From: Teredinibacter waterburyi
GTDB lineage: Bacteria; Pseudomonadota; Gammaproteobacteria; Pseudomonadales; Cellvibrionaceae
DNA: 64,000 nt
NCBI RefSeq assembly: GCF_001922985.1
Contig: NZ_MRUH01000165.1
Span: 186,001 to 250,000, forward strand
Reading direction: 5' to 3'
Shown: positions 8,014 through 18,005 of the stretch, piece after piece
Layout: the number at the start of each line of letters is the position of its first letter
How positions within the stretch are numbered: the first letter of the stretch is position 1
Made by a program: the position numbers and the translations under genes
The notes under the pieces: model-generated
Database searches by the model: none
Seen by the model: only the letters and a program-made list of their open reading frames with translations
What the model was told of the DNA's origin: nothing

Positions 8014-9171
8014 TTATGAGTTCTCTGTGGGCCATTGTTTGATATACAAATCTTGCTTGGCGTAGGGGATTTCCACTCCATATTCATTAAACAATTTGTA
8101 AATGGTCATATGCAATTCATGAGCGATCCGGCCGCGATCTTCCGGTTTTGTGATCCAACACATTAAATTGAAGTCCAAACTTGATGCGCCAAAACCACGG
8201 AGCCTAACTCTAGGCTCTGGTGATTCGCACACTTCGCTATGCTCTGTTCCCGCTTTTAATAATAATTCGACTACTTGATCAGCATCGGAACCGTAAGCCG
8301 CGCCCACCACAATTCGAATCCTGAGATTTTGTGGACCACCACTTTCATTAATAATTTTAGCGTTGGCTATAACGCCATTGGGAATCGTAATTTCTACATC
8401 ATCGCGAGTCAGCAGACGCGTACTGCGTAAGCCAATGGCACAGACTTTACCCCGCTCACCAGAATCCAGATTAATATAATCGCCGATCTTGTAAGGCGCA
8501 TCGGCAACAATAAAAAAACCGGAAAACAAATTGGCCAGCGTATCTTTAGCTGCAAACCCTACGGCTAAACCTGCGATACCAGCAGAAGCTAGCCATCCTA
8601 CCGGGTTGATACCCCAAATCATCAGCAGTACATAGCTGCCTATCATAATAGTGAACAGCTTACTGGTTAAATCGAACAATGGCACTGTGCGTGCATCAAC
8701 CAATTGAAACCGGTTTTCACCACTCAAAGCGTGCAGCACCAGCGTTGATATTTTAATGGCTGCAATCATCCAGCTGGCAGTAATTATGGATAGGAATACT
8801 TTGATCAGCGCTATCCCGCCAGCAGGAAGGTTAGCCACAATAACGGCGAGCGATAAGCCTAGGAAAAAGACGGTGTTAAAAATAGGCTTACGTAAATCGG
8901 CCAATACGGCATCGTCGATTGCAGAATCTGTTAAACCCGTGACACGCCCCACCAGATTGACCAGCAAAGACCGAATAGAAACGGCTATAAGATAGGCGAT
9001 AAGTGCAATTAATAGAGCGCCTAAGATGGGATACTGCAAAATGAGTTGCCAGCTAGACTGAGCCGATTCAGGCAACAACTGGCTGATACCCTGCATAGCA
9101 TCACTTAAAAAGCTATCTAATTGTGGTGTTTCGTCAACAGTATTTATAGTTGTATTTGTATCAACCGGCAT
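8014..9171 (-). CDS. MscS-family mechanosensitive channel
   Basis: A 385-residue inner-membrane protein. There are four or five helices; the pore-lining helix and MscS core are clear at about 195-225 (ASAGIAGLAVGFAAKDTLANLFSG without its flanks). The beta domain follows (YKIGDYINLDSGERGKV, RLLTRDDVEITIPNGVIA) and the alpha/beta C-terminal domain ends in YGVEIPYAKQDLYIKQW. Such channels open under hypo-osmotic shock and release solutes. It is a stand-alone gene, convergent with the acyltransferase operon. Confidence 0.92.
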   Translation of the reverse strand: MPVDTNTTINTVDETPQLDSFLSDAMQGISQLLPESAQSSWQLILQYPILGALLIALIAYLIAVSIRSLLVNLVGRVTGLTDSAIDDAVLADLRKPIFNTVFFLGLSLAVIVANLPAGGIALIKVFLSIITASWMIAAIKISTLVLHALSGENRFQLVDARTVPLFDLTSKLFTIMIGSYVLLMIWGINPVGWLASAGIAGLAVGFAAKDTLANLFSGFFIVADAPYKIGDYINLDSGERGKVCAIGLRSTRLLTRDDVEITIPNGVIANAKIINESGGPQNLRIRIVVGAAYGSDADQVVELLLKAGTEHSEVCESPEPRVRLRGFGASSLDFNLMCWITKPEDRGRIAHELHMTIYKLFNEYGVEIPYAKQDLYIKQWPTENS

Positions 9172-9725
9172 ATGAGGCTCTCTTCATGGCAATGCTATTA
9201 TTTGAAATTCTACAGCACAGCGGCTATTTCAGTCGATTTAGTTGATTGATTTTATAGTTATTAGCAATAAGTCATGTCGATGGGATCGAACATGCATGCA
9301 ACGAGAATATTCTACCCCACCGCGATTGTATTCTCCGCATTCGATCAAGTTTACAACAGATACTTATATACTTTTTACTGAGACAGCAAACCCATTTAGC
9401 CCGCAAAAATCATCTGCTGTAAATAGACCCTAGAAAATAGATAACGTAATAAGAGTATTATAGAAGACGTTCCGGCTATAAAATTTTTACACCCAAGGCT
9501 GAAGCTTGACTCTATGCCTACCATCGTTAATCGCCTACCCCGCCACCTAAACACATCGCTAAATACTTAATTACGTAGCGAAAAAAAACAGCTGGCTTAA
9601 AAACTATCGTCTTACGCATAGACGGAAATTATATAAAAATAGTGAGTTTCGCCATAGTATTTTTTTACCTAAACGTGGTTACAATATAATTAATTTACTC
9701 GTTGACAATAGAATAGCGCCGCGCA
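9172..9725. other. Intergenic, no gene recognised
   Basis: About 550 AT-rich bases upstream of the mscS-type gene and downstream of the small lipoprotein gene. It must hold the channel gene promoter, but I could not choose a convincing -10/-35 pair. The short plus-strand frame at 9242-9433 does not look like protein. Confidence 0.4.
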
Positions 9726-10145
9726 TTACAAAAATCGTAATTCACTTTGTAGAGCACTAACTTTTATCGCGCGCTTAAGCGACTGAACCTGACTATCATC
9801 TAATCTGATAGTTTTTCCTGTTTCCTTTAAAATTAACTTTTCAATACTTTCTTCCGTAACAGCACCGTCAATATAGACAACATTTATCTCCTCAGTGTCA
9901 AGTGCTGCAGAGCGTCCTGGCAAATATATCGTGCCATTATTAAAATCGACAGCGAATGCTATGACGCCCGGCACCAAGAAAAGAAATAGACCAATGGCAT
10001 TTAGTACAACAATACTAGCATCAAGCTGACCGTGCATCTGTCCCTTTCGTTCTGGATGGATGATGGTCCCACACGCGGTCAATTGAAACACCATCGCACC
10101 AACCAACGATAAAACCATAGACTTTCGAATTTTAGAATTCATCAT
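9726..10145 (-). CDS. Small lipoprotein, YceK/YidQ-like
   Basis: A 139-residue protein with signal and lipobox (FQLTACGTI). Directly after it comes HPERKGQMHGQLDASIVVLNA, then a second hydrophobic segment (IGLFLFLVPGVIAFAVDF) and NGTIYLPG. This order, Cys-Gly-Thr with a charged stretch, a hydrophobic hairpin and GTIYLP, is that of YceK/YidQ-like envelope lipoproteins. The C-terminal 50 residues look like a small soluble domain. Function unknown. Confidence 0.65.
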   Translation of the reverse strand: MMNSKIRKSMVLSLVGAMVFQLTACGTIIHPERKGQMHGQLDASIVVLNAIGLFLFLVPGVIAFAVDFNNGTIYLPGRSAALDTEEINVVYIDGAVTEESIEKLILKETGKTIRLDDSQVQSLKRAIKVSALQSELRFL

Positions 10146-10603
10146 ATATCTCCCAGATTATTAACAATAATAGTCGTAATAATTACATCCGCCACAACAG
10201 TGTTTAACCATTACATTGTTTCTTAATTACATCCTAATGCATTAATCAATCCGCGCCGCCCCCAGCCGCTGAACCACCTCGAAAATTCTATACTTGCAAT
10301 GTAGGTAGAGTGACCGAACACATCATATTATCAAGTTCATAGAATGACCAAAAACATTTTTCTGCTTGATTACCGCCATTCAGCAACATACTCCTCTGGA
10401 TCGCCCGCAGCAATACAATTCTTGTTCCGAAAGTAACACTGCATCATCAAAGTTTAAATCCGCCATATAGCAATGATGCGAAAGACACGTCAGCAATGGT
10501 TCCACCCGGAGGGCCCCACGAAAGAGTAAACAGAGAACACCCGCAAAAAAACATTCAGATTCGTTACCCCCCAAAATTGACATTGGAGACGCGATAAAGA
10601 TCG
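10146..10603. other. Intergenic, doubtful small frame
   Basis: About 460 bases. A 67-codon minus-strand frame (10380-10583) is rich in Cys and Leu, lacks a convincing ribosome site and resembles no protein, so I do not call it. Confidence 0.4.
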
Positions 10604-11245
10604 CTATAAGGTCAACCCACTTCGCTCTTGAATTATTCTCCTCGCAATTTTTGAAATAGGTGAATTCAAGGCTTTTGTTGCTATAACCTCAGACCACGAT
10701 TTGCTATGCCACTCAACAAATATTTCATTGATGGTTGCGTAGTCCTCGTCAGTTGGTTGCCATACAATGTCATCACCCGCCTTCACCTCACCTGGCACCA
10801 GCACTCTTGCATAAGCCCCAGGGCGTTGCGCAGCTACGAATTTTTTCGCGAAAAGGTTATCACCCATCTTTGTCGTAAACTGAACGCAGGGAACTCTTGG
10901 TGCGGTAACTTCTAAAAGCACTTGACCATTTATCAGCAGGCGGTCACCGACTCTCAATATGCCGCCATGAAAATCGGTTACGGTAAGGTTCTCGCCATAG
11001 GTTCCCGGCACAATATCCTTAGCTAACTGCGCTGCCCACCAAGCGTAATCCGCTGCACTATACAAATAGATTGCTTGGTCTTCACCACCGTGCACCTTCT
11101 TATTGACAATTGTGTCCCCTTCAAGCCCAAGCTCACCAAGCAACACAGCGCCCTCTCTAGGGTTTTTGAATATCCCCGTGGTAACCGCTTTTCCTCCCAC
11201 CTGAAGTATTTGTGGGCTAGCGGTATTGACCGATAAAACTTTCAT
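10604..11245 (-). CDS. MOSC domain protein (YiiM-like)
   Basis: A 213-residue protein with the MOSC fold: the N-terminal strand VLSVNTASPQ, GLEGDTIVNKKVHGGEDQAIYLY, YGENLTV, GDRLLINGQVLLEVTAPRVPC and GAYARVLVPGEVKAGD. The conserved cysteine in APRVPC is the residue thought to carry sulfur or bind a molybdenum-cofactor ligand. The ATG at 11245 is preferred over the GTG at 11251 because GGGGAG is five bases before it. YiiM-type proteins act on N-hydroxylated compounds in E. coli; this assignment is by family only. Confidence 0.85.
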   Translation of the reverse strand: MKVLSVNTASPQILQVGGKAVTTGIFKNPREGAVLLGELGLEGDTIVNKKVHGGEDQAIYLYSAADYAWWAAQLAKDIVPGTYGENLTVTDFHGGILRVGDRLLINGQVLLEVTAPRVPCVQFTTKMGDNLFAKKFVAAQRPGAYARVLVPGEVKAGDDIVWQPTDEDYATINEIFVEWHSKSWSEVIATKALNSPISKIARRIIQERSGLTL

Positions 11246-11251
11246 ATGCAC

Positions 11252-11628
11252 TCCCCAAAGCTACGATTTCTCTAAACTATCGAATACGGTTCCGTATTTG
11301 CTATTTTTTTATATTGACCACATTTTACCCGTAGTTTATTAGCACCAATTTATCAAGTGAGTTTTCCTATTAAACTCGGCATAAATTGACACTTTATCGT
11401 CGCGCCAATTCACATAGATTAATTCTAACTTATATATTGTTTTTTAATATCGCGCCACATGACAGGTGTGCCGTACCCCTCACCGTTTTCGTAAAATAAT
11501 CACATAGCATGTGTGAAATATTGGCTATTTTGACGTATTTACTAAGGCTACCTTATGCAAGCTCACATTTTATTGCCTTTACCGAGATAGTACAGTGTGC
11601 AGCCCATACAATTAACGGAGCCAAGAAT
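11252..11628. other. Divergent intergenic region
   Basis: About 380 AT-rich bases between the MOSC gene and the secreted CxxCH gene. It should contain both promoters. An open frame runs into the downstream gene from 11509, but that part does not look like protein. Confidence 0.4.
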
Positions 11629-13590
11629 ATGGATAATAAAAAATATTTACGAATGAAAAATGCGGCTACTATAAGCATTATGAGTATCGCACTTGCAGGC
11701 GTTGCAAATTTTAGCTTTGCTCAAAAAGACGATGTTGAAACGATAAAGTTTGAGGCTACACAGGTAAAACGACCTGAAATCACCCAGCAGCTCTTACCCG
11801 ACGTAAAGAACATACGTGTATTCGAGCTTGAAAAGCCCACCGAAAATGGCTTTAACGCTGTAACTATGATTGAATTTGACACAAAGAAAAAACACGAAAT
11901 CATAGAACAGGGTAGCTTTCTATCAATAGTGGACGGCGAAAAAATCGAGTTTAATGACCGCGGTACGCTAGCCGATATACGCGAGCGCGATGGCATATTT
12001 TCAGGGCTTTCTCGCATCGATTTTAAACGAATTGAACAAGATGAGTCTCGTCTCAAAGAAAATTTAGCGAAGCAAGATACGTTTGTTGTAAAGTCATTCA
12101 GCGGTAGAGTTGTTAAGTCCACTAGAAAAACTAGCCTGAACCAACTTCAGTTTGAATTAGAAGAACAACTTACGCAAGATAGTCTGCTAAATGCCTCCGA
12201 ACTTCGCTTGGCTAACGGCATTATTGCCAGAAACAGACCTAGCCTTTCTGTTTTATTGCCATCTATCCCTTTTACCGCCGACGAGAATAAGGTTCTAGGT
12301 ATAAATTCACCGTCGGTAGTTGCACACCCCGACTTCACCTATGACCCATGTGATACCGATAGCACTGGTAACGATCTCGATCCAAATGCCCCTTGGTCCT
12401 TCAAATCTTTAATGGCGAAACTAAATCAAGGAACAGGTTTAAGCGATCAGGAATTTATCCACGAGTGGTTGATGAACTGGCGTGCTAATGGCTCGGTTAA
12501 TGGTTTCACGATTAATGCCCGCCCCAATATTACCGACTACTTCACCGGCTGGGATGGTGCAAATGCATCCACATTAGATATCGATAATCTGCCGTTCCGT
12601 TTATTGGCAGTTATGAATAGACTCGATCTCGCAAAAGTAAGTTACTTAAGTACAACACAGGGCGAAACACGTTTTGTATTTGGTCTGCTAAACCCCAACA
12701 CCTGTACACCTGCAGGCGTATTTGATGAAATGACCGTAATCTTCGAATACGGTGATACCGCCAATAGCTGTAGCGCCATTAAAGATCGCGCTCAACAGTG
12801 GCTCGACCTTGATAGCCTAACCCCAGGCACACTGCCGTACATGACCGCCTTAAAGACGATCACCGATGACGTAACCGAACCACCCAACGCGCCAGCTACA
12901 CTCAACCAGTTGCGCACCAACGATTTCGCATTCGATGGCCTGGGTGCGTTTACCTTACAATGGGAGTTGCGAGAATTTATTATTGATGGTGGTACTGGAT
13001 TACTAGTACCCGATACAATTAAGCAAACGCCCGATGTAAGCTTCAGAACCGGCAACGCAACTACGGCATTGTTTATGGAAAATGAAGCCGACGATATTCT
13101 TTGCGAAACCCACGTTGTTACTAACAGCTACAACAGCTCAAACTTTTTGGGCGCTAGCATTGAATACCTAGGGTCGAGTTTTTGGAGTGGTCCAGTGAAC
13201 CCCGCTGACTTACCCCCGTCCTATCCTGGCTGTTATCAATCGACGATCTCGGGTGTAGCTGGTGGGCTCCCCCTTTCTGCAGAGATTCACAGCGAAGTTC
13301 GCCACAAACTCTCTGTTAACACCTGCGATGATTGCCACGCACGCGAAACCAATACCGGTTTTACCCATGTCGATCCCGCTACTCGTAATTTCTCGGGCTT
13401 TATGACGGGTATTACCGTGAATGACCCCTTATTGGGAGGTGTCGGAAGCGGTGGTATCGCGCGGGACTTTGACGACCTTCAGCGCCGAGGCCAAATTGTG
13501 CAAGATTTTGCGACTAAGCAGTGCTCGGGTGGTTTGATATTTAATTCCAGTATTATCAGCGCTTCGCTGCCGACAATCTCTACTCACTAA
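11629..13590 (+). CDS. Secreted protein with single CxxCH motif
   Basis: A 653-residue protein starting at the ATG at 11629, eight bases after GGAG. The signal peptide ends GVANFSFAQ. The N-terminal third is charged and beta-rich. The middle contains many Asp/Asn/Trp loops (WSFKSLMAKL, WLMNWRANGSVNG, NLPFRLLAVMNRLDLAK). Near the C-terminus lies EVRHKLSVNTCDDCHARET, a single CxxCH that could attach one c-type haem in the periplasm, embedded in the TCxxCHARET context seen in large secreted proteins of unknown role. No cytochrome or oxidase gene is nearby. Function unknown. Confidence 0.8.
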   Translation: MDNKKYLRMKNAATISIMSIALAGVANFSFAQKDDVETIKFEATQVKRPEITQQLLPDVKNIRVFELEKPTENGFNAVTMIEFDTKKKHEIIEQGSFLSIVDGEKIEFNDRGTLADIRERDGIFSGLSRIDFKRIEQDESRLKENLAKQDTFVVKSFSGRVVKSTRKTSLNQLQFELEEQLTQDSLLNASELRLANGIIARNRPSLSVLLPSIPFTADENKVLGINSPSVVAHPDFTYDPCDTDSTGNDLDPNAPWSFKSLMAKLNQGTGLSDQEFIHEWLMNWRANGSVNGFTINARPNITDYFTGWDGANASTLDIDNLPFRLLAVMNRLDLAKVSYLSTTQGETRFVFGLLNPNTCTPAGVFDEMTVIFEYGDTANSCSAIKDRAQQWLDLDSLTPGTLPYMTALKTITDDVTEPPNAPATLNQLRTNDFAFDGLGAFTLQWELREFIIDGGTGLLVPDTIKQTPDVSFRTGNATTALFMENEADDILCETHVVTNSYNSSNFLGASIEYLGSSFWSGPVNPADLPPSYPGCYQSTISGVAGGLPLSAEIHSEVRHKLSVNTCDDCHARETNTGFTHVDPATRNFSGFMTGITVNDPLLGGVGSGGIARDFDDLQRRGQIVQDFATKQCSGGLIFNSSIISASLPTISTH

Positions 13591-13598
13591 GTTAATAA

Positions 13599-13626
13599 AG
13601 GCGCAGCAGTGCTGCGCCTCTTTCTA
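13599..13626 (+). terminator. Rho-independent terminator
   Basis: GGCGCAG, loop CAGTG, CTGCGCC, then TCTTTCT, directly after the secreted CxxCH gene. Confidence 0.85.
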
Positions 13627-13796
13627 CCATAACTATTTCGGTTTTGTCCCACGATCATTCCAGGACTACCGATTTAGTTAAAACAATCAGGCAACAGCCC
13701 TACACCCGACAATCTAGTCAATCAACCTAAAGCGTGTTGTATATATAATGATTAGTATGTGCCTTCACAGAATAGAAATATTGGAAAACCTACTCG

Positions 13797-14990
13797 TTAA
13801 CGTTGAGAGTCCGGAATTAAATGCGTACCAATCTTACTGTTATTTAACGGATCAAATGGTGGCGCCCACTTTAGTATCAAACTAAACATACACACCAAGT
13901 AAGAGAATGACCGCTTACCCTGAGTAAGGTCATAATATTTTTTTGCGAAGAACAAAAAAATAGCCATAAAAAACACACAAATAAATATAATCACGCCTGT
14001 ATAGTTCAACAAACCGAATCTATGCCCTTCCGTTTCCGTAAAAGCGACAAAACTCATTAAAAATACCGAAGCCAGTATAATTCCGCACAACATACCCACC
14101 GACAATATATTAAACATATTTGCAGGCCCAGCACTTATATAAGCCTTACCGTTATTTTTGGGTATGCGGCTTTCGTGTAGCGGCGAATTCGGTTCTGCGC
14201 CATATTTCGCTATATGATTATAGTTCTCGAATGCATCGTACCAACCACGATAGCACTGGGGCAACGCCCCCATCGCAAGATGCCGCTGAAGAATTAGAGT
14301 GAACGCCGTTGCTCGCCGTATGGACTCAATCTTCTGGGTATACACCAAGAGAAAGAAAACACTTAACACAATTGCAGCTGGCGGAATGATTTGATATAGA
14401 ATGTTTATATCGCTCCCAGCCTCTGAAACGATTACGCCAACATACGATGAGACAAGACCAAACAAGATTGGAATTGAAAGCATTACAAGATGGAACTGAC
14501 GGTCTTTTAAACCCTGAATGGTGCTCTGTAAGACATTGATATCATTCTCCGCAAGGGTTTTCTGTCGCTCAAATCGCTCGTGATTAGAGTCCTTACAGGA
14601 CAGTGGGCGGGAAAGATTACGGTTCAGCCAACCTAGTTTTTCCGGTCGCTGAGAATTGCAAAACTTAAAATGGTATATATATTTATTTTCTCTATTTTTA
14701 CTTATTTTCTGGCATATCGATCTAATCTTAATCTCTTTAAATTTACCGCTAGGTCGCTTAAATTCAAGATCAATCGCCCCATCGAAAACCTTGGAGCTAT
14801 CCGCCACTTGCGACTCAACCGAGCAGCCATCTAAGCTCATCTCTAAAACTTTGTACTCAATACTATTAATTTTAACGACTTGCTCAATGCATTCGTGCCT
14901 GATCGATATACGTCGAAGCTGCAGTACGTTATTACCTCGCCATGTTCCATCTGTTTGTTCTATATCTTCAGTGATATTCATATCGCTCAT
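13797..14990 (-). CDS. Membrane protein with N-terminal PilZ-like domain
   Basis: A 397-residue protein. Residues about 25-115 look like a PilZ domain: RRISIRHEC, then YKVLEMSLDGCSVES and a strand-rich segment ending HFKFCN. PilZ domains bind cyclic di-GMP through RxxxR and D/N-x-S-x-x-G; RRISIR and MSLDGC are imperfect matches. A coiled linker follows, then four membrane helices (about 170-190, 200-220, 295-320, 330-350). I know no named family with this order. The window also holds a GGDEF/EAL protein, so a cyclic-di-GMP-responsive membrane protein is possible. Confidence 0.7.
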   Translation of the reverse strand: MSDMNITEDIEQTDGTWRGNNVLQLRRISIRHECIEQVVKINSIEYKVLEMSLDGCSVESQVADSSKVFDGAIDLEFKRPSGKFKEIKIRSICQKISKNRENKYIYHFKFCNSQRPEKLGWLNRNLSRPLSCKDSNHERFERQKTLAENDINVLQSTIQGLKDRQFHLVMLSIPILFGLVSSYVGVIVSEAGSDINILYQIIPPAAIVLSVFFLLVYTQKIESIRRATAFTLILQRHLAMGALPQCYRGWYDAFENYNHIAKYGAEPNSPLHESRIPKNNGKAYISAGPANMFNILSVGMLCGIILASVFLMSFVAFTETEGHRFGLLNYTGVIIFICVFFMAIFLFFAKKYYDLTQGKRSFSYLVCMFSLILKWAPPFDPLNNSKIGTHLIPDSQR

Positions 14991-15623
14991 CTTCCATATA
15001 TGATTTTAATGATCAACATTGGAGCTAAATGATGGGACAACTAATCGCCACCAACTAGAAAATCCGCTAGCTTCTACCTAAGTACATTCCCATTAATGAT
15101 TATTGTTCTCTCTACCGTTAAAATGTTTCACAAAATAACGTAAAGTTCAACAAATAATACAACCCACCCGCAACGTAATTCCAATTCATTCCGAAAACGT
15201 TCGCACATATAGCTAACACTTAAAACCTAACAACCTGCCGAACGATAAAAAAGGCCGCAACCATAGGAATAACACATCGATAAAGACGCGCCATATTTTA
15301 AGCTCCGCAACATATTTTTGACGCATCAATTAATCTGATTTATAAATAGCCGGTATTGTCCTCCTCTATATTTACGAAGTAAATTCATTTAGCAGGGATT
15401 CGAACATGAAACTTGCGACGCCAACTAGACCTGTTATAGCTTGATAAATTAGTGTATTTAAAATTATCGATATCTATGGACATCGCGTTAGTGTCTGCTC
15501 TATTTTATAAATGAGTGTGTGCGGGAGGGGAATCGATGGTAGGGAAATCACTTTTAGATCCTACATGAACTTACTAGGCCTAGCTGAACAAGGTTCTATA
15601 CACCCTTTTTTTCGTCGAACAAG
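14991..15623. other. Intergenic, 630 bases
   Basis: AT-rich, no credible reading frame. Minus-strand 15405-15391 reads GTTCGAATCCCTGCT, the T-loop and 3' T-stem of a tRNA, but the 5' arm does not pair and no other arm is visible. This may be a worn attachment-site scar or chance. Confidence 0.4.
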
Positions 15624-16163
15624 TTAAAAACCAGACCCAGGCTTTAATAGAAACGCTTTCTCCGCTGGCGTTGATTTTCGCCCAAGCACTTCGTTTCTAT
15701 GGGGATAGCGACCAAACTTATCAATTATCGCTTTGTGCCTAAGCTCAAAATCCAGATTAGATTTTATCCCAAGTTTAGTAAATAGTGTGACGGCCTCTAC
15801 GTGAACAATTGGAGACTCGCTATGCATAAATGGCATATACAAAAAGCTTCTTTGCTCCGCACTTAATTCAGAGTCAAAACCGTTTGATATTGAAAATTGC
15901 GATAACGCCAAAGCAAGCGGATCAAAAAGAAACGATTCAGGCTTACCTCTATACATATTTCGGGAAAACTGATCTAACACTATAATCTCGGCAAGACTAC
16001 CCAGCGCGCCTGAACGCCATGTCCATAGTTCGCCGCGAGCGGCTTTTACATGAATTTCAGAAAACCTTGAACGAATGTCTTGATCAAATATTTCATCCTT
16101 CGCGAACCATTTACTCTTATCAATTTCGGAAAACCAAAATTCGATTATATCGTTGGAGGTCAT
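15624..16163 (-). CDS. DUF924 family protein
   Basis: A 179-residue cytosolic protein. DUF924 hallmarks are visible: IIEFWFSE at the start, SKWFAKDE, IIVLDQFSRNMYRG, the phrase FLYMPFMHSE and, near the end, IDKFGRYPHRNEVLGR followed by TPAEKAFL. The family is predicted to be all-helical and TPR-like; its biochemical role is unknown. The length equals the usual family size. Confidence 0.92.
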   Translation of the reverse strand: MTSNDIIEFWFSEIDKSKWFAKDEIFDQDIRSRFSEIHVKAARGELWTWRSGALGSLAEIIVLDQFSRNMYRGKPESFLFDPLALALSQFSISNGFDSELSAEQRSFLYMPFMHSESPIVHVEAVTLFTKLGIKSNLDFELRHKAIIDKFGRYPHRNEVLGRKSTPAEKAFLLKPGSGF

Positions 16164-16257
16164 ACTTACTCCTAAGAATTTAACAGTCGCTACAACCGAG
16201 GCGGGAAGCTGTATTACTTGTAGAACTATTCGTAATACCCTCTTGCTCTAAGTACAC

Positions 16258-17247
16258 TCAGCCTACGTTGTTTAGGTGTGTAGCGATTACAACAATACCT
16301 AACCGCTGTTCTTTTTCAACGCGTTGATGCGCTTCCACTACTTGCTCCATCGAGTAGATTTTATCTAAAGCGGGTTTTATTTTTTCCGCGTTAATCATGT
16401 CTTTTAGAGCGAGCAACTCTTCCTCTTTTTCACCTGCGAAGGCAAAAAATACAGACCTATCGGAAAACTTCGATGTTAGAAAAGACCTTAACATATCGGA
16501 TATACGCGGGTTCCCCATCAAATATCGCCCAGTGGGGCTAAGCACTTTCATGAATCGGGAGTAGGAACTTTTGGCGACCATGTTAAAAATTACATCGTAG
16601 CTTTCGCCGCTATAGGTAATATCTCGCTTCGTGTAATCGATGAAATGGTCGGCACCGATACTGCGAAGCATATCTTCTTTAATAGGGCTATCAACTGCCG
16701 TCACCTCTGCGCCCATTAACTTCGCAATTTGAACCGCAAAGGTTCCAATGCTGCCTCCAGCACCATTGATTAAAACCTTTTCTCCTGAACGAACATTCGC
16801 TTTTCTCATAAAATGAAGGGCATTTAACCCGCCTAGCGGTACCGCCGCAGCCTCTTCAAAGCTTATATTGCGTGGCTTTTCTACAATAGTGTAGTGCGCG
16901 GGCAAACAGATATATTCAGCATAAGCACCCATCTTAAGTTGCGCCGCACCAAACACTTGGTCTCCCGCCTTAAACCTAGAAACGTCTTTGCCAATAGCTT
17001 CAACTTCACCCGAAAAATAACCGCCCAATATTGGTCGCCTTGGCGCTCGTACTCCCATCGCCAGCCGCAAGGGCAACCAAAACCACTTTACCGCGTAGTT
17101 AAAACTACGCATTTCACAGTCGCCCTTGGTTACCTCAGCCGCACGTACTCTTATTAAGACTTCGTCATCACCGGGGCACGGCTTTTGCACTTCTTCAACT
17201 TGGAGAACCTCAGGAGGCCCGTATTTTTTATATACCACTGCTTTCAT
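16258..17247 (-). CDS. Zinc-type medium-chain dehydrogenase/reductase (quinone oxidoreductase-like)
   Basis: A 329-residue cytosolic MDR protein. The N-terminal GroES-like domain has YGPPEVLQVEEV, ILGGYFSGEVEAIGKDV and FKAGDQVFG. The Rossmann domain has LINGAGGSIGTFAVQIAK and AEVTAVDS, which fits NADPH. The catalytic-zinc cysteine and the structural-zinc cysteine cluster are not visible, so it is likely a zinc-free quinone or enone reductase. The substrate cannot be predicted. The gene follows the DUF924 gene's strand but with about 95 bases between. Confidence 0.88.
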   Translation of the reverse strand: MKAVVYKKYGPPEVLQVEEVQKPCPGDDEVLIRVRAAEVTKGDCEMRSFNYAVKWFWLPLRLAMGVRAPRRPILGGYFSGEVEAIGKDVSRFKAGDQVFGAAQLKMGAYAEYICLPAHYTIVEKPRNISFEEAAAVPLGGLNALHFMRKANVRSGEKVLINGAGGSIGTFAVQIAKLMGAEVTAVDSPIKEDMLRSIGADHFIDYTKRDITYSGESYDVIFNMVAKSSYSRFMKVLSPTGRYLMGNPRISDMLRSFLTSKFSDRSVFFAFAGEKEEELLALKDMINAEKIKPALDKIYSMEQVVEAHQRVEKEQRLGIVVIATHLNNVG

Positions 17248-17411
17248 AGATATCCTTGTTGGCTGCCCTTAATGACTAATAAACACGCGCTGAAAAGCGA
17301 GACCTGCTGCAATTAGTATTGTTAATTATCACAATTCAGCTGATGATGAGCGAAGCTTCTGTTCCCGTCTTAGTTGTAATAATTTATTAGAATACAAAAA
17401 CCGCTAAAAAT

Positions 17412-17903
17412 TTACTCTGTTGATAAAGCGGCTGAGGATTCCTCGATTGATTTAGCGCTTAGCATAACTCTTAAAACACCATTGTCGACATCTAAATCGG
17501 GATTATTCCCCACGGCCATATCCGTATATGTATTCAAATTAAACTCAATTATTGCACTGTCTATAGCTGTAGATTCCAACCACTTAACATCGGTTATCTC
17601 GCCTACATCGGTTAAGCGATATATATTGAACTCAGGGTATTCATCGAAAGTCGACACACTTAAATAGTATTGGTACTGGCAAACAGCGTGCGCTTCTACA
17701 AAGCAGCTTTCATTATATATCGGCGAACTGAACAGGCGTACTAGCAATTGCTTGTCGACGCTCTTCGAATACTCGTTAAGCTCAATAATTTCGCCATACG
17801 ATATTGCTGCTTTAAGGTCGTTATCTAAAGTTGAGCACGACGCTAATAGGGCGACAATTAAAACTACAATGCCTTTCATTCGAGAGATATTATTTAATGG
17901 CAT
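17412..17903 (-). CDS. Small lipoprotein, unknown family
   Basis: A 163-residue protein with a signal ending LLASC, so a lipid anchor is expected. The mature part is acidic, beta-rich and has two cysteines (ESCFVEAHAVCQY) that could form a disulfide. It is the last gene of a minus-strand run that includes an M15-like peptidase and another lipoprotein. By position it could be an immunity-type lipoprotein, but nothing in its sequence proves this. Confidence 0.65.
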   Translation of the reverse strand: MPLNNISRMKGIVVLIVALLASCSTLDNDLKAAISYGEIIELNEYSKSVDKQLLVRLFSSPIYNESCFVEAHAVCQYQYYLSVSTFDEYPEFNIYRLTDVGEITDVKWLESTAIDSAIIEFNLNTYTDMAVGNNPDLDVDNGVLRVMLSAKSIEESSAALSTE

Positions 17904-18005
17904 AGTATAATTCCGCGGCAGTTCTAGCCGTGCTGACCGAAAAAAATATTTGTTACGCGCGACACTTAAAAATGATCAGAAAAATTCTCCGAATAAAATG
18001 TCAGC

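Noticed and set aside
10380-10583. 67-codon minus-strand frame
   Set aside because: Cys/Leu-rich, no ribosome site and no similarity to any protein I know.
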